DNA of 29,834 nt. Source: Flammula alnicola (taxonomy: Eukaryota > Basidiomycota > Agaricomycetes > Agaricales > Strophariaceae). Of this stretch, positions 17,862-28,316 are shown one piece after another. The stretch's first letter is position 1. The number at the start of each line of letters is the position of its first letter. The stretch lies in the NCBI GenBank assembly GCA_015499995.1, contig JADNRV010000494.1:1-29834 (forward strand), written 5' to 3'. The notes under the pieces are model-generated. The model ran no database searches, was not told where the DNA came from, and saw only the letters and a list, made by a program, of their open reading frames with translations. The position numbers were made by a program, and so were the translations under genes.

Positions 17862-18860
17862 CACGGCGTTCAGTTGTTAGTTCGCATGAAAGGTGGGGCA
17901 GCAAAGTCGCGGAGAGAGTGCGCGCGAGCGAGTTCAAATCTCTGAGTCTCGAGTGCGTCAGGGTATGTCATGTGCAGGCTTACATAATTTTCAGTATCCA
18001 GTATTCAGTATCCACCCACACGCATGGGATACTGGCCCTTGAAAATAGGTGGACAAGACAAGGACAAGAACTCAGGCCTCCGGTCCGGCCTTGTTCTGAA
18101 CGCGATAAAAATACCTTATCCTATGGCACTAACTTTAAGTTCTTGGAAATATGGTCAGGTGTCTCAAAATACATATCCCCGAGCAGCGCGAGTTCTTCAT
18201 CACATCAATCAAGGAATGATTTTCGACCGAAAGAATTTCTGACCGATGTCGAACGGACACAGACCTGACTAGAATTCTGTGTTATAGTATATATGAATGT
18301 TCCGCAGTGCTCGAACGGACACCTGCATTGCACTGCAGCTGATTTTTAGCCGTGAAACACGAGCTCTGAGAGCAGAATCCGCGAACTAAACATACAATAT
18401 TTGATGTCTCACGGGGCATCAAGTTGAAACCAGCTGAACATCGGGATGGCATGTTACGCAGCTCACCAGTATAATTAAAAGTTAATGAGAAAATTTTTTC
18501 GAGGAACAGACAGCGATTGCATCCGCAATGGAAATAGTAGACAACCTGAAAACTTTCTGCGCTCTACGGCAACCTGAGGCTCCCTCAAACTGAGATTGTA
18601 GATCGACTTTCGAGCTGGAACATGGACGCCGTGTGATGGATAATCCAATTTCTCATTTCAAAGAGCATTATGGAGAGAGTTCTGAACCCGTTTCATTGTA
18701 AAAACTAAGAGAATGAAGACATCCATGTGTTACTTGAGAACTTGGAGCGGCCGGCAGAGTGGATATTTGTCTCGGAGTTGTTGTTGCTTGATCGAGAAGA
18801 TGAAACGAAACATTTGTCGTGAACCCTCACTCAGCACATGTGCATTTCCTCGCCAACCCA
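17862..18860. promoter_or_regulatory. Divergent intergenic region between exonuclease and ASXH genes
   Basis: The two start codons face away from each other (17861 minus, 18861 plus), so about 1 kb serves both promoters. TCGAACGGACAC occurs twice, at 18249-18260 and 18311-18322. CAGTAT words repeat near 17995-18010. Open frames here show no domain. I did not find terminal inverted repeats matching the other side of the exonuclease gene by eye. Confidence 0.55.
18249..18322. repeat. Paired 12-bp direct repeat
   Basis: TCGAACGGACAC is repeated exactly at 18249-18260 and 18311-18322, 62 bp apart, in the shared upstream region. It may be a binding-site pair or an element remnant. Confidence 0.6.
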
Positions 18861-20157
18861 ATGGATCGACCGCGTCGCTCAGTGCGCAACCCGGTGAAGG
18901 CTCCCCAGCTACTGGTTCCAGAACCGGTTGCTCGCGTCATCAAGCGCAAGTCCACCCCGGAGGCTGTGGACCCAGAGAAACAGCTAAAGATACTACTGGA
19001 AAGTTCCAAGAGCGACCTTGTCTCACTGGACATGAATGTATGTACATATCGCTGGCTGGAACAGAGCGCCTTTGAGGTTCTTTTCCTCGTGTGATCGACC
19101 CATCGCGTGCGTTACAGGGACTCAATGGACGTCTTCCTTAGGATATCATCAATAGCAAGACGTGGTCTGTGCTCTCTGAAGACGCGAGAGCACACCTCAA
19201 AACGTTGTTGCCCCAGACAGCCTTTTCGAACTCTTCCGAGACCATAGCAGCAGACCATCCATCTGTAGAGGATGGGATGGTCGTTGACGAAGCTTTAGAT
19301 GATAGACCACAAGATGTCGACGTCAATCTTGGTATCTTCGGCGACCCTCATTTCCTGGCTGCTGCGCGCACTTTCCAAGACCACCTCTATCTAAACTGGT
19401 TTTCGGAGGCCCACGGCGCGAAAGTGAAACAATTTCGAGAGGGTATCGTCAGTGGCTCCTTGGCTGCTCCTTGGAAAGATCAAGTCTGGGAGCGCGACAA
19501 TATTGTTCCCGAAATTAACGTTAATGTTGGGGCTACATCTTCATTTTCCATTCCAAACGAGTCAAGTGCCCGTGCTGGGTACGTTTTCCTTTCTTTTCCT
19601 ACATCAACTGCTAACGGCGCATCTACCTCGTCAGTGGCGCCGCTGAAATCAAACTTTATACACTGGTGAAGAAGGGTATACTTCGTGTCGGCGATATCAT
19701 TGCCTACAAACGATATTTTTCCCTATCTGAAGTGACGGTGGAGAAGGACGCCATCGTACGTGTCTGTTCCTTCGTATCGTGACGCTCGTCTGATCAGTCT
19801 TTCATTTTCATTTCTCAGATCCAACACATCCAACCAAACACATATGCTCTGACAGTTCTCACTCTTCCTGGGCCGAACAAGGACCTCCCTGCTCATCTGC
19901 TATCAGATGAGCCAGCAGAGCCGTCAGCGCCGGTCCAATCCATGACGATAACCAGTCCGACGATGCTCGAAACGGGATTGCTGGACCTCGACGGCCGTAT
20001 GGAAAAATCGCGTCGTCCAAATGGGAATGCCTGGAAGTGTTTCACGGTCTGGCGGTGGCGGGTTGGCGGTGAATACAATCCATATGACAGCCGAGGTGGT
20101 CGAGAAAATCATGGCACCTTGTTCTATCTGCGAGGCAGCTATTACCACGAGAGGTAG
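18861..20157 (+). CDS. Asx-like protein: ASXH/DEUBAD domain plus RAMA-like domain
   Basis: Predicted chromatin protein of 357 aa and likely adaptor of a UCH-type deubiquitinase. Exons are 18861-19037, 19142-19578, 19635-19755 and 19819-20157. The introns are 104, 56 and 63 nt, with consistent phases. The ATG at 18861 begins a basic MDRPRRSVRN leader. Residues about 44-180 match the Asx homology (DEUBAD) pattern: a conserved DMNDIINSKTW lead-in, SEDARAHLKTLLPQTAF, then FLAAARTFQDHL and a Trp-Lys-Asp tail. Residues about 206-350 look like a RAMA domain: YTLVKKGILRVGDIIAY, then LLDLDGRMEKSRRP and AWKCFTVWRW, ending in a Gly/Tyr-rich tail. In animals, ASXL DEUBAD activates BAP1; Rpn13 and INO80G use the same domain with UCH37. 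The neighbouring convergent gene is exactly such an enzyme. No PHD finger or HARE-HTH is seen. Domain calls are by eye. Confidence 0.83.
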
Positions 20158-20426
20158 CCACGGTAGGCGACGTATCACTTCAGGAGAGACCCACTATACA
20201 CTTTCACGCCCCACTATTCTGATCCAGAGTAATCGAATTTTCGGTTCGCTGCCTTGTATCTATACTGCTATCCAGCCGTCCAAAAAATACACATTATATA
20301 TCACAAGGAGATGGATAGGTCCCATACGATATTGTCTCTGTACATATAGTGTCTCTGTACATATATACAAGGAATATGATAACAGTTATCAGAAAGATTC
20401 AAGATAGGATATCGAAACTCATCACA
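20158..20426. terminator. Shared 3' region of convergent ASXH and UCH genes
   Basis: Only 269 bp separate the two stop codons. The interval is A/T-rich with repeated TCTCTGTACATATA words at about 20335-20365, likely within the overlapping or abutting 3' UTR and polyadenylation signals. Confidence 0.5.
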
Positions 20427-22201
20427 TCACGTCTTGGACGTTGCAAGCTTCCTTCCCCTCTTCTTCTTTCCGTCATTGTCGCGATCAAGCAGTGCATTGA
20501 GCAGACCCTCTCGATGCAGGCTTTGTATGTATTCCCGGATGAATGGTTCATAGTCGAAAGTTCTTTTGACATGGTCTGTCTGTGAGAATGGAATAACAAA
20601 GAGACAGACTCGGTAAACGTCACACAGAGCAAGGAGATTTAGATACCCCTACATTTGACCTGATTGCCTTGGAAAGCTCGTCTTCGACGGCGATCTTGGC
20701 CCTCATACCGTTCTGAATACACGTCTCCCAGGATTTGGCTAGCTCAGGTGGGGACATCTTCATTATCTCGATGTCTCTCTGCATTTTGCGTGACCCAAAA
20801 TCACGGGCGTACGTCTTACCCAGCTCACTTGGACCATTTTGGACGGCGAAAGCGAATCGGGAAGACTCCAGCAAGGATGGATCGACCTGGTGAGGAAATA
20901 AAGTGCTTAGCAACATGAATATGGTTGCATCGAATCGCCAGACTGAACGCACCGCGTTTTGCCAACCATCCGCCATCCGTCTCTCCAGCGCGATTTTCTC
21001 TCTCTTGAAGAACTCCAGCTCGTCGCTTGCTTTCTTATACAGGTCATCGACGATAGCGAGCAGGCTGAACCGGATGTTGCTTCCATCGTTTCCTGAGCCG
21101 CCGTACTTTTCCATCTTCATTCGTAATGCAGGACGCACCACGTCCATCCACCCCCGATTCGGAGTCGACGGTGCAATCTGGCCTAACGACGATGATGACG
21201 ATGAAGTGCTGGGTATTGGGAGCTCTCCGACCTCCAAGGGCCCTGACTTGAGGCCGTCGAGCTCCCAGACCTTCCCGTGGGCAGGGACGTATCCGATGAA
21301 GTGGTATGTTTCCTCTTCGTCGTCCTTGTCCTTGTCTGCGGGCTCTTTTTCTTTTTCTTTCTCCTTCTCTTTGCCTTTCGCTTTGGCGGTCTTCGTTATT
21401 TTGGCGCGTTTGGCTGGGGGCGGTTTCGCTTCGCTCTCTGCTTTGCGCTGTTTTTCTTTGCGTTTTGCTTCTTCAAACGTAGTTATGGTGATATGGTTCA
21501 GTGATGCCCGCAGGTCTGATGGCCTATTGAGGATGACGTGTTAGAATAAGTAATGCGTGTAAGAAAGAATATCGGCGGACCTAGCGAAAAAATTATGCGC
21601 TGGGCGTATCACCGGAGAATTCGTGACAGCCAAACCTCGCATCTAATAAACACAATTTCAGAAGACACTATTTAAGCATTGGTCAATGACATACCACGGG
21701 TGACATCTCCTCCGTTTCAGCCCTAAATCTCCCCAGCTCGTCTCCAATGTCGATGGAAGGACAATTCAGGACGACATTGAGAATGGCGTGGGTGGCACAC
21801 GCGTCGTCGCTGAGTTGGTTCGCGAACCAGACGCGCTCTGCAGCAGGATCGTTGAAGTCTGTCGGGCGATGGCTGTCCTTCCGCCACATGAAACAGAAGA
21901 TAAGACCGTGCGGATTCAAGTGGTCGACGGCCCATGGCTCAATGTCGTACATCTCGACCAGCTCGAGTCCATTGATGCCTAGCCTGCGGGTGAGAGACGT
22001 AAAGACACCTGAGCGTGGTATTTCGATGATACATATGAGCGAAAAACAATCGCGAAAGCAGGAATGAAACTGACCTGGATCTGATTCTATGACAGCAAAG
22101 GGTCCTCCGACGAGGTCCAAGGCGTTCCTTGTGCTCTCTTGTGACGAGGAACCATTGGGGGCTGAATTGCTCAGCGTTTGTTGTTGTTGGTCGATCTCCA
22201 T
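20427..22201 (-). CDS. Ubiquitin C-terminal hydrolase, UCH37/BAP1 type (peptidase C12)
   Basis: Cysteine deubiquitinase of 486 aa. Exons: 22075-22201, 21695-22008, 21581-21642, 20953-21523, 20653-20886, 20427-20579. All five introns (66, 52, 57, 66, 73 nt) are GT-AG and phases agree. The catalytic set is complete: Q107 (oxyanion, FANQLSDDAC), C113, H242 (YHFIGYVP) and D257 (WELDGLKSGP). The N-terminal FAVIESDPGVFTSL is typical of the family. A long Lys/Glu-rich insertion (about 185-240, with PAKRAKITK like a nuclear signal and a KE repeat) lies directly before the catalytic His, where the active-site crossover loop sits. The C-terminal half has the UCH37-type coiled-coil/ULD (IRFSLLAIVDDLYKK) and a tail DYEPFIREYIQSLHREGLL ending in basic residues. 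This is the part that binds DEUBAD partners. It may act in a PR-DUB-like, INO80 or proteasome (Rpn13) complex; the convergent ASXH gene favours the first. Confidence 0.93.
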
Positions 22202-22535
22202 GTTTAAGCAGGTCGCACTGCACTCTGATTTTGGATTTCAAGATCCGCGAAATAACTTGTCCTTCCGATTACGAACAACTCTCCTGGCTTATCACCACTT
22301 TCTCAATCTTTTCGCCGCTCGACTCCTAATTATATTAAGAGGCTTGCCAAGGCCTGCTGATGAAGCTCCTCGCTATTTGTTAAACGCGTTCATGTGGAGA
22401 CCTGGGGTGGTACATCGGTGAATACTCGGTAATCTGTTAACGTTCAGCTAAAGATTCTCCGGACCGCCCCTCTTCCAGCTCTCAAGAAGCTATAAAAACG
22501 ATGAAACCCACGAACTGCCCCTTTATCGGATCGCC
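22202..22535. promoter_or_regulatory. Divergent promoter region, UCH and GH5 genes
   Basis: The 334 bp between two outward-facing start codons must serve both genes. A clear TATA box lies close to the GH5 start. I see no comparable TATA box for the UCH gene. Confidence 0.6.
22491..22497 (+). promoter_or_regulatory. TATA box of GH5 gene
   Basis: TATAAAA lies 39 nt upstream of the GH5 ATG at 22536. This implies a very short 5' leader. Confidence 0.7.
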
Positions 22536-24304
22536 ATGTCTCTCTTGAAGATATCTGGTACGAAAATCGTCGACGAGCACGGAAACGAAGTCATTCTTCG
22601 TGGTGCTGGCTGGGAGGATGGATGAAGTGCGTTTGTGTTTTCATGCTCATAGATCTGGTTATTGACCTAGCGACTATCTAGTATGGAGAATTTTATTTCA
22701 GGTTGGTCGATAAAACCCCTAAGTTTGGTTTTATCCTGACCGCCTTATAGGTTATCCTGGTTGCGAGTTCCAGATCCGCGAGGCTTTGGTGGAAACTATC
22801 GGGCAGGAAAAGTCAGACTTCTTTTTCGACAAGGTGCGTATCTTTCAGCGACGTCGCTTCAACCAGCTAACAAAAATTTGTGTTAGTTCCTTGAATATTT
22901 CTTCCAGGACGAAGATGCGGCCTTTTTCAAAAGTCTGGGACTGAACTGCATTCGTTTGCCTTTCAATTACCGCCATTTTGAAGGTACCGAAGTTTTGCTG
23001 GGACTTTTCATGCAATATTAATAGAGAATTTCCTTTGCAGACGACATGAACCCACGCGTTCTTAAAGAATCCGGTTTCAAGCACCTTGACCGTGTCATAG
23101 ACCTCTGCGCTAAGCATGGGATTTACACGATCCTGGATCTCCACACCGCTCCAGGTGGACAGAACACGGACTGGCACGCCGACCATGGAAGCCATATCGC
23201 AAATTGTGAGTAAGCAAAATGTTTATGTTTAGAACCGACGCTAATTTACTTTTGCCGCCTAGTCTGGAATCACAAAGATTTCCAGGACCGTGTCCTCTGG
23301 CTGTGGACAGAGCTTGCGAAGCATTACAAAGGCAACAAGTGGATTGCAGGCTACAACCCGCTTAACGAGCCCACCGACTCCAAGCATATCCGTCTCGTCG
23401 CTTTCTACGATCAAGTGTACAAAGCGATTCGTGCTGTTGACCCAGATCACGCCCTCTTCTTCGACGCCAACACCTTTGCCTCGGACTTTTCTCACTTTGG
23501 TGATGCCCACAAGAACTGGGAAAAATACTGGATACTCTATCCATGATTATTCGAGCTTTGGGTTCCCTGCTTCCCCGCAAGAGTACGTCGGCAGCGACGA
23601 GCAAAAGAGGCGACTGAAGAGGAGCTACGAGAAGAAACGCGCCTGGATGGACGAAAGGGGCCTGTGTGTCTGGAATGGCGAGTGGGGCCCAGTTTACGCC
23701 AGGAAGCCCTACGAAGGCAGTGCGACGGATGCCATCAACACCAGACGCTACCAGGTTCTCAAGGACCAATTGGATATCTACAGCAAGGTAACAGCACCAT
23801 CGTTTACGTTTGATTTGAAAATCGCGGTGTGTTTTACTGACACGAATATGTAACTGCAGGACAAACTCAGCTGGTCGATCTGGCTCTATAAAGACATTGG
23901 GTTCCAAGGAATGGTCTACATCTCGCCAGAGACGCCCTACATGACACTTTCGCCAAGTTCCTGGCCAAGAAGCACGATTGGCAGTGGACGCCTGGGGCGC
24001 AGACGACAGCGCCGTGCGCCACATCTACCAGCCACTTCTGGACCACGTCGTCCAGGAGATCCCGGAGAAGTTCCGCAACCTCTACCCGAGCCCTGTGTGG
24101 AAGCTGAGCGATCGCGTTACGAGGATCTCACGGAACATCTTGATGAGCGAGTTCTTGATCAAGGAGTGGGCGGAGCATTTCGTGGGCAAGGACCTGGACG
24201 AGCTGGACAGGATCGCCGCGAGTTTCAAGTTTGACGGGTGCTTGAAGAGGGAGGAGTTGAATACCATCTTGACCGCCAACGCCCACGCCCAGGCTGTGCA
24301 GTGA
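22536..24304 (+). CDS. Glycoside hydrolase family 5 (glucan beta-glucosidase-like), frame-disrupted
   Basis: GH5 enzyme of about 475 aa once frame breaks are allowed for. It probably hydrolyses beta-glucosidic bonds in glucans or glucosides. Exons: 22536-22626, 22682-22701, 22751-22833, 22887-22983, 23041-23205, 23263-23787, 23860-24304, with good GT-AG introns. Clear GH5 motifs are [26 protein letters not shown], the acid/base NPLNEP and the nucleophile WNGEWGP. It starts [16 protein letters not shown] with no signal peptide, so it is probably cytosolic. Four single-base breaks are needed: one base missing near 22608-22618, one extra A in the A5 run at 23521-23525, one missing near 23941-23945 and one missing near 23972-23977. 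No nonsense substitution is seen. It is either a recent pseudogene or a good gene with assembly indels. I cannot assign a subfamily firmly. Confidence 0.86.
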
Positions 24305-25584
24305 GGTTGTCGAAATCGAATTCCGACAGAGCCACAGCTTTCAAGCCACCGCTCGGTGACCTAAAGGAACCCAATATGTAAAGTGTACTTACTTCGGAAA
24401 CGTTGTGCACTTACGTTATGTTATCTGTTATCTATGTATTTGTATTTCATGAATTGAATGCCCACTTTCTGTGTGCCTGCGCGCCGTTGGAAATGTTTCA
24501 GAGTTTACATTACAGTAGAAGCTCGATGTATCCTGGATAATCACAGAGGTACAACACGCGTTCTACAACGATATAATTTACACTATTGGAGTTGGCATAC
24601 AAACGCGGCCAGTGGCACATCAACATATCCTTCTTCCTTCCTTTTTCATCCTAAAATTTTGTTCAGCACCATACATAACTTATCCGAGTTTATCGTTAAT
24701 CGTGTCGCGCCCTGTCGCGCCCAGCAGCTGATCAGGTCAGTCGTCGAGATGGCCTTCTTTACCAAGTGGTAAGCTTTAACTTTACCCAGGGACGGATATT
24801 GGTATATTTTTGGTCCGTGAGGGGCTACAGGTACTCCTAAAGGCCTGTGCAGAGAAGAGAAAATCTCATTAGACGAATCACGGGGAAAGGTGAAGGGACG
24901 CGCAGACGAAAAGCTTGATCACCTATTAATGTTTGGAAGGGTAAATTGTGTGTCAACAGAATCACAATGGGCACAGTTTACGATACGAAGAAAAGTACTT
25001 ACACACCCTTTGCCAGATCGAGACTGTCAAAAACAGACAAACGGTAAGAAAATATATGTACCCATACGGTGAATGGGTATTCGTCAGTGATGTGCGACAA
25101 TGTGTGGGCGCGCGAGATCCTGTCTCCCTTCTTCTGCCCAACAGTGTGCAGCGGAAACTTGCCTAAAGGCAGAGGGGAGTTACCTACTCATAATGTTCCA
25201 TCTCAGCCGAGGACGGCTGCGAGAAAAAGTGAAGATAAGCAAGTTAAACTCCAGAAGAACGAAAGTCAGGGAGAAAGTCATTCTCCCCCACGCCAATGAC
25301 ATGCTCAAACGGCGAGTTTAATTTCTTGTCTGAGTAGTTGCATGACTGACTGATGATCCGGTGATTGAAGAGGTTATGTATTTGAATTTTGGAGTTCGTG
25401 AAAATGCTTACGTACTAGTAGAGTGTCGTTCACATTCCCACACATTGCAGATAGTCTGAGGCAACCTTCTTCTCTACTCCTGGTATCATAGAGTGAATAT
25501 CTGCGTATTCTGTTTAGTATATGTAACATCCTGTCCGATCGTTGTTATAAGCAGTGTATATCTAATACTCCCTTACACTCCGTC
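24305..25584. other. Intergenic region between GH5 and F-box genes
   Basis: No supported gene. Short frames up to about 100 codons lack motifs or bias. The end of the interval is the F-box promoter. No clear repeat or RNA gene is seen. Confidence 0.55.
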
Positions 25585-27520
25585 ATGGCTAGCAACAAGT
25601 AAGTAGACGGGTATCACGATCCTCTACCAATAACCGCACTGACCAAGTATCGTCTTCGTTGTTGCTTATCCCACAGTAGCCTGATTCTCTCTGATCCACC
25701 TATAGCTGTAGGCAGCCGTCCTTCCGAGTCCATTTCTGGACCAGTATTTGGAACCGTTGTCCGTGGTAAATCCTTGGTGAATTCTTCGTCTACGCGCCTC
25801 CAGCGCTTCTGTTGTTTCAATTGCTGATGTCGCCTTTCTCATAGGAAGACGCAAAGCCGGTGTTATTATCTCCAAAAAATATATTTCCCTCGGGAGCACT
25901 CCTCCAGAGATACTGGCCGTGATCTTTTTCCATTGTCTCCAGCTGTGGATGAACTCAAATTCCACGTAGTTCCATCAGCGCTTTTCCGGTTGGCATTAGT
26001 TTGTAAAACATGGAGAGATGTCATCAACGGTACGCCATACTTATGGAGTTGCATAACATCGCATGCAGTGATTATTACCGCTGCAACTTGCGCTATGTTG
26101 CGCTTCTCTTTCCAACTGTCCTCGATCGATCAGGCATCTGCCCATTGCAGATGTCCATCCTAGGGTCCGAACCTCATAGTCATGGATGCAGGCATCACCC
26201 CGGGACCCCTCTAAGCTCTGGCAGACAATATCCAATCAACTCGCTCGATGCGACCGTTTGTCTCTGGATATCCACGATTCATCACACCCCATCATATCAT
26301 CTCTCCCACAGTTGAATAGTACGTCGCAACTCAAACACTTGACGTTGTCGATCCGTAGCACGACTTCCAAATTTCCGACACATCTCGTCGATTATATCAA
26401 AAGCAATGGATCCTTACGCAGTCTAAAATGGAATACACCAGATTTGCTCATTTCCGACCTTCTTCGAGACACCAATTGGCCATCCCTGACTTCACTTGAA
26501 ATTCACTCATCACTATCGACGAACCAGGATTTCGTCAAAGTTCTCTTGGTCGCACCAAACCTCGTAACCTATCATCTCAAGACCGTAACCCGTGATGTTG
26601 GTGATCTCGCCTTGGCCTCGACCCCGCTGATTCACCAAGCCCTTCGTGATTTGAAGCTTAGATCAGTAACCAGCTTTTCGGCCTTCATTTCACTTCCAGC
26701 TCTAGAATCTCTCGTTATTACTGCATCTCCCATGCCTAGCCTCCAAGCAGAGGTGATACCAGAATTTCCTGCTCTCCGTATCCGAGAGCTCGACTGGCCA
26801 TCACTTACAAGCGTTTGTATCAGTGCGCCGCAGCTAACGTCCTATGATTGCGTCGGCATTCTTAAGTCTGCACCACTACTCGAGTCGTACAACATCAAGG
26901 TCATAACGCATGATCTTGCGCATTACATAGTCGACCCGTTCGTTCACCATTCCCTCCATTTTTTGAAGATCGAAACAGGAACGATTCTCTCTGCTTTCCT
27001 TCGCCCCGTATCATGTCCGAATCTGGAATCATTGCACATAGAAATGTCGCCATCTGCGGTCGCCGTAACTCAGAACCTGGAAAATCACGAATTCCCTGAT
27101 TTTATTCGAAGATCTCGCCCGCTCCTTCAACGGTTGGTGTTGGAGAACCTGAATGTCCCAGAGAGAGGCCTCATTGATTGCCTCCAATTCGTACCCACCC
27201 TCACCCATTTAGAGCTTCATGAGGATCTCCAGCGTTACCGGCCACCCGGCCTTACGCATTTGATCGTTTCTGCTTTATCAGACCGCCTCCATGAACACCT
27301 TCATTTATGTCCCCACCTCACTGTCATGAAACTCACTGGCGGCCTCGTTTCTCAAGATGGACTTTGTTCCGAAATGATCAGCATTCGACGTGCCATTGGA
27401 GGTTTAAAGCATGCTCAGGTCGAGTTCGGAGAACGTTCGCATGCTCAGGACGAGATTACCTTTAGAGAATTGCGAAGGGATGGATTCAAAATTACTTGGT
27501 TTCCGAGGAGTGGCATGTGA
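25585..27520 (+). CDS. F-box protein with degenerate leucine-rich repeats, frame-disrupted
   Basis: Member of the large agaricomycete F-box family, probably a substrate adaptor of an SCF ubiquitin ligase. Exons are 25585-25598, 25677-25765 and 25845-27520; introns are 78 and 79 nt with consistent phases. The F-box is recognisable as PPEILAVIFFHCL, then ALFRLALVCKTWRDV and TPYLWSC. DRSGICPLQ follows, as is common after the F-box in these proteins. From about 26186 a clean 1.3-kb frame carries Leu-rich repeat-like segments (LKHLTLSIRS, SLTSLEIHSS, PALESLVITA, PTLTHLELHE). Three one-base gaps are needed to keep frame: near 25939-25940 (CC run), between about 26050 and 26075, and between about 26165 and 26188. 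All three can be explained by a missing base, giving about 593 aa. No intron fits these gaps. It may be a decaying family member or contain assembly errors. Confidence 0.75.
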
Positions 27521-28316
27521 ACAGTGGGGAGAGTCGAATCGGAGGAGCCGACCTTCTTTGATCGGTTGGTAGTATAGAAATAACTTGGACGAACTGCCGA
27601 GTCGTGATACCATTCCGTTCCGGTGCGTTCCATCTCGACTCTCGAGAGCTTTTCTAGTGACCATGAACATGACAATTGTATTCTGTCTCGAGGTCCCTAA
27701 AAAGAAAAATGTCTGGTCAAAGAGTTTTCAAGGGCAAGGTGAAGAGATACGCACATACATTAAGTATGTCATCGCGGTTGCAGCACTAAAAGTGTGTTCC
27801 AACTGCAGACGAGTCGAGTACAAGGAGAGTAATTGATGATTAAAGTAATCATTACGGTCGAAAAGATGTCCTATTTCATGAAAACAAGGATTTTGAGAGG
27901 CCTGTTAAACTTTTGGGATAGCAACATCGAAGGCCACTGGCTGAAAACTGAAAAGACATCCAGGTAGAAATATATTGGTCCTGCCGGCTGCTAGACGGTA
28001 TTCGCAAGGTTCGCAAGAGAGTACAGGTCATAGCGACGAAATGTCCATCGTAGCAGATCCGACACCATTTGCCGGCCACCGGAGACAGAGATTTCAAGGT
28101 CATTTTGGGTCATTTGGTCAAGGTTAGCAGAAAATTGATGTGCTGCAGAAGGCATAACAACATCCTGGATGTCTTGGAAGATAGTAGACGAAGCGAGAGT
28201 ATGAATGGCGGAAATTGCCAAGTGATTCAGCGACTCGGCAAACGCTGCCGAAACGCATGTCCAAATTGGGAAGTGCCTAGCTTACATCTTTCTCAACGAC
28301 GACGACGACTACTTGG
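27521..28316. other. Intergenic region before mid1
   Basis: The 3' end of the F-box gene and the promoter of the Mid1 gene. Open frames on both strands lack domains. A CGACGACGACGACTA-like triplet run lies at about 28297-28312, just upstream of the Mid1 ATG. I see no RNA gene. Confidence 0.55.

Noticed and set aside
17862..18860. Terminal inverted repeats for the exonuclease/transposase-like gene
   Set aside because: Repeat words at 12.2-12.4 kb have no visible inverted partner here, so element borders cannot be supported.
20903..21544. 213-codon plus-strand frame with Phe/Ser-rich segments, and a 75-codon Phe-rich overlapping frame
   Set aside because: Antisense of the UCH exon; the Phe/Leu run is the complement of the Lys/Glu insertion, not a membrane segment.
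23362..24024. 220-codon minus-strand frame across the GH5 gene
   Set aside because: Antisense shadow of conserved GH5 exons; no domain and it spans a GH5 intron.
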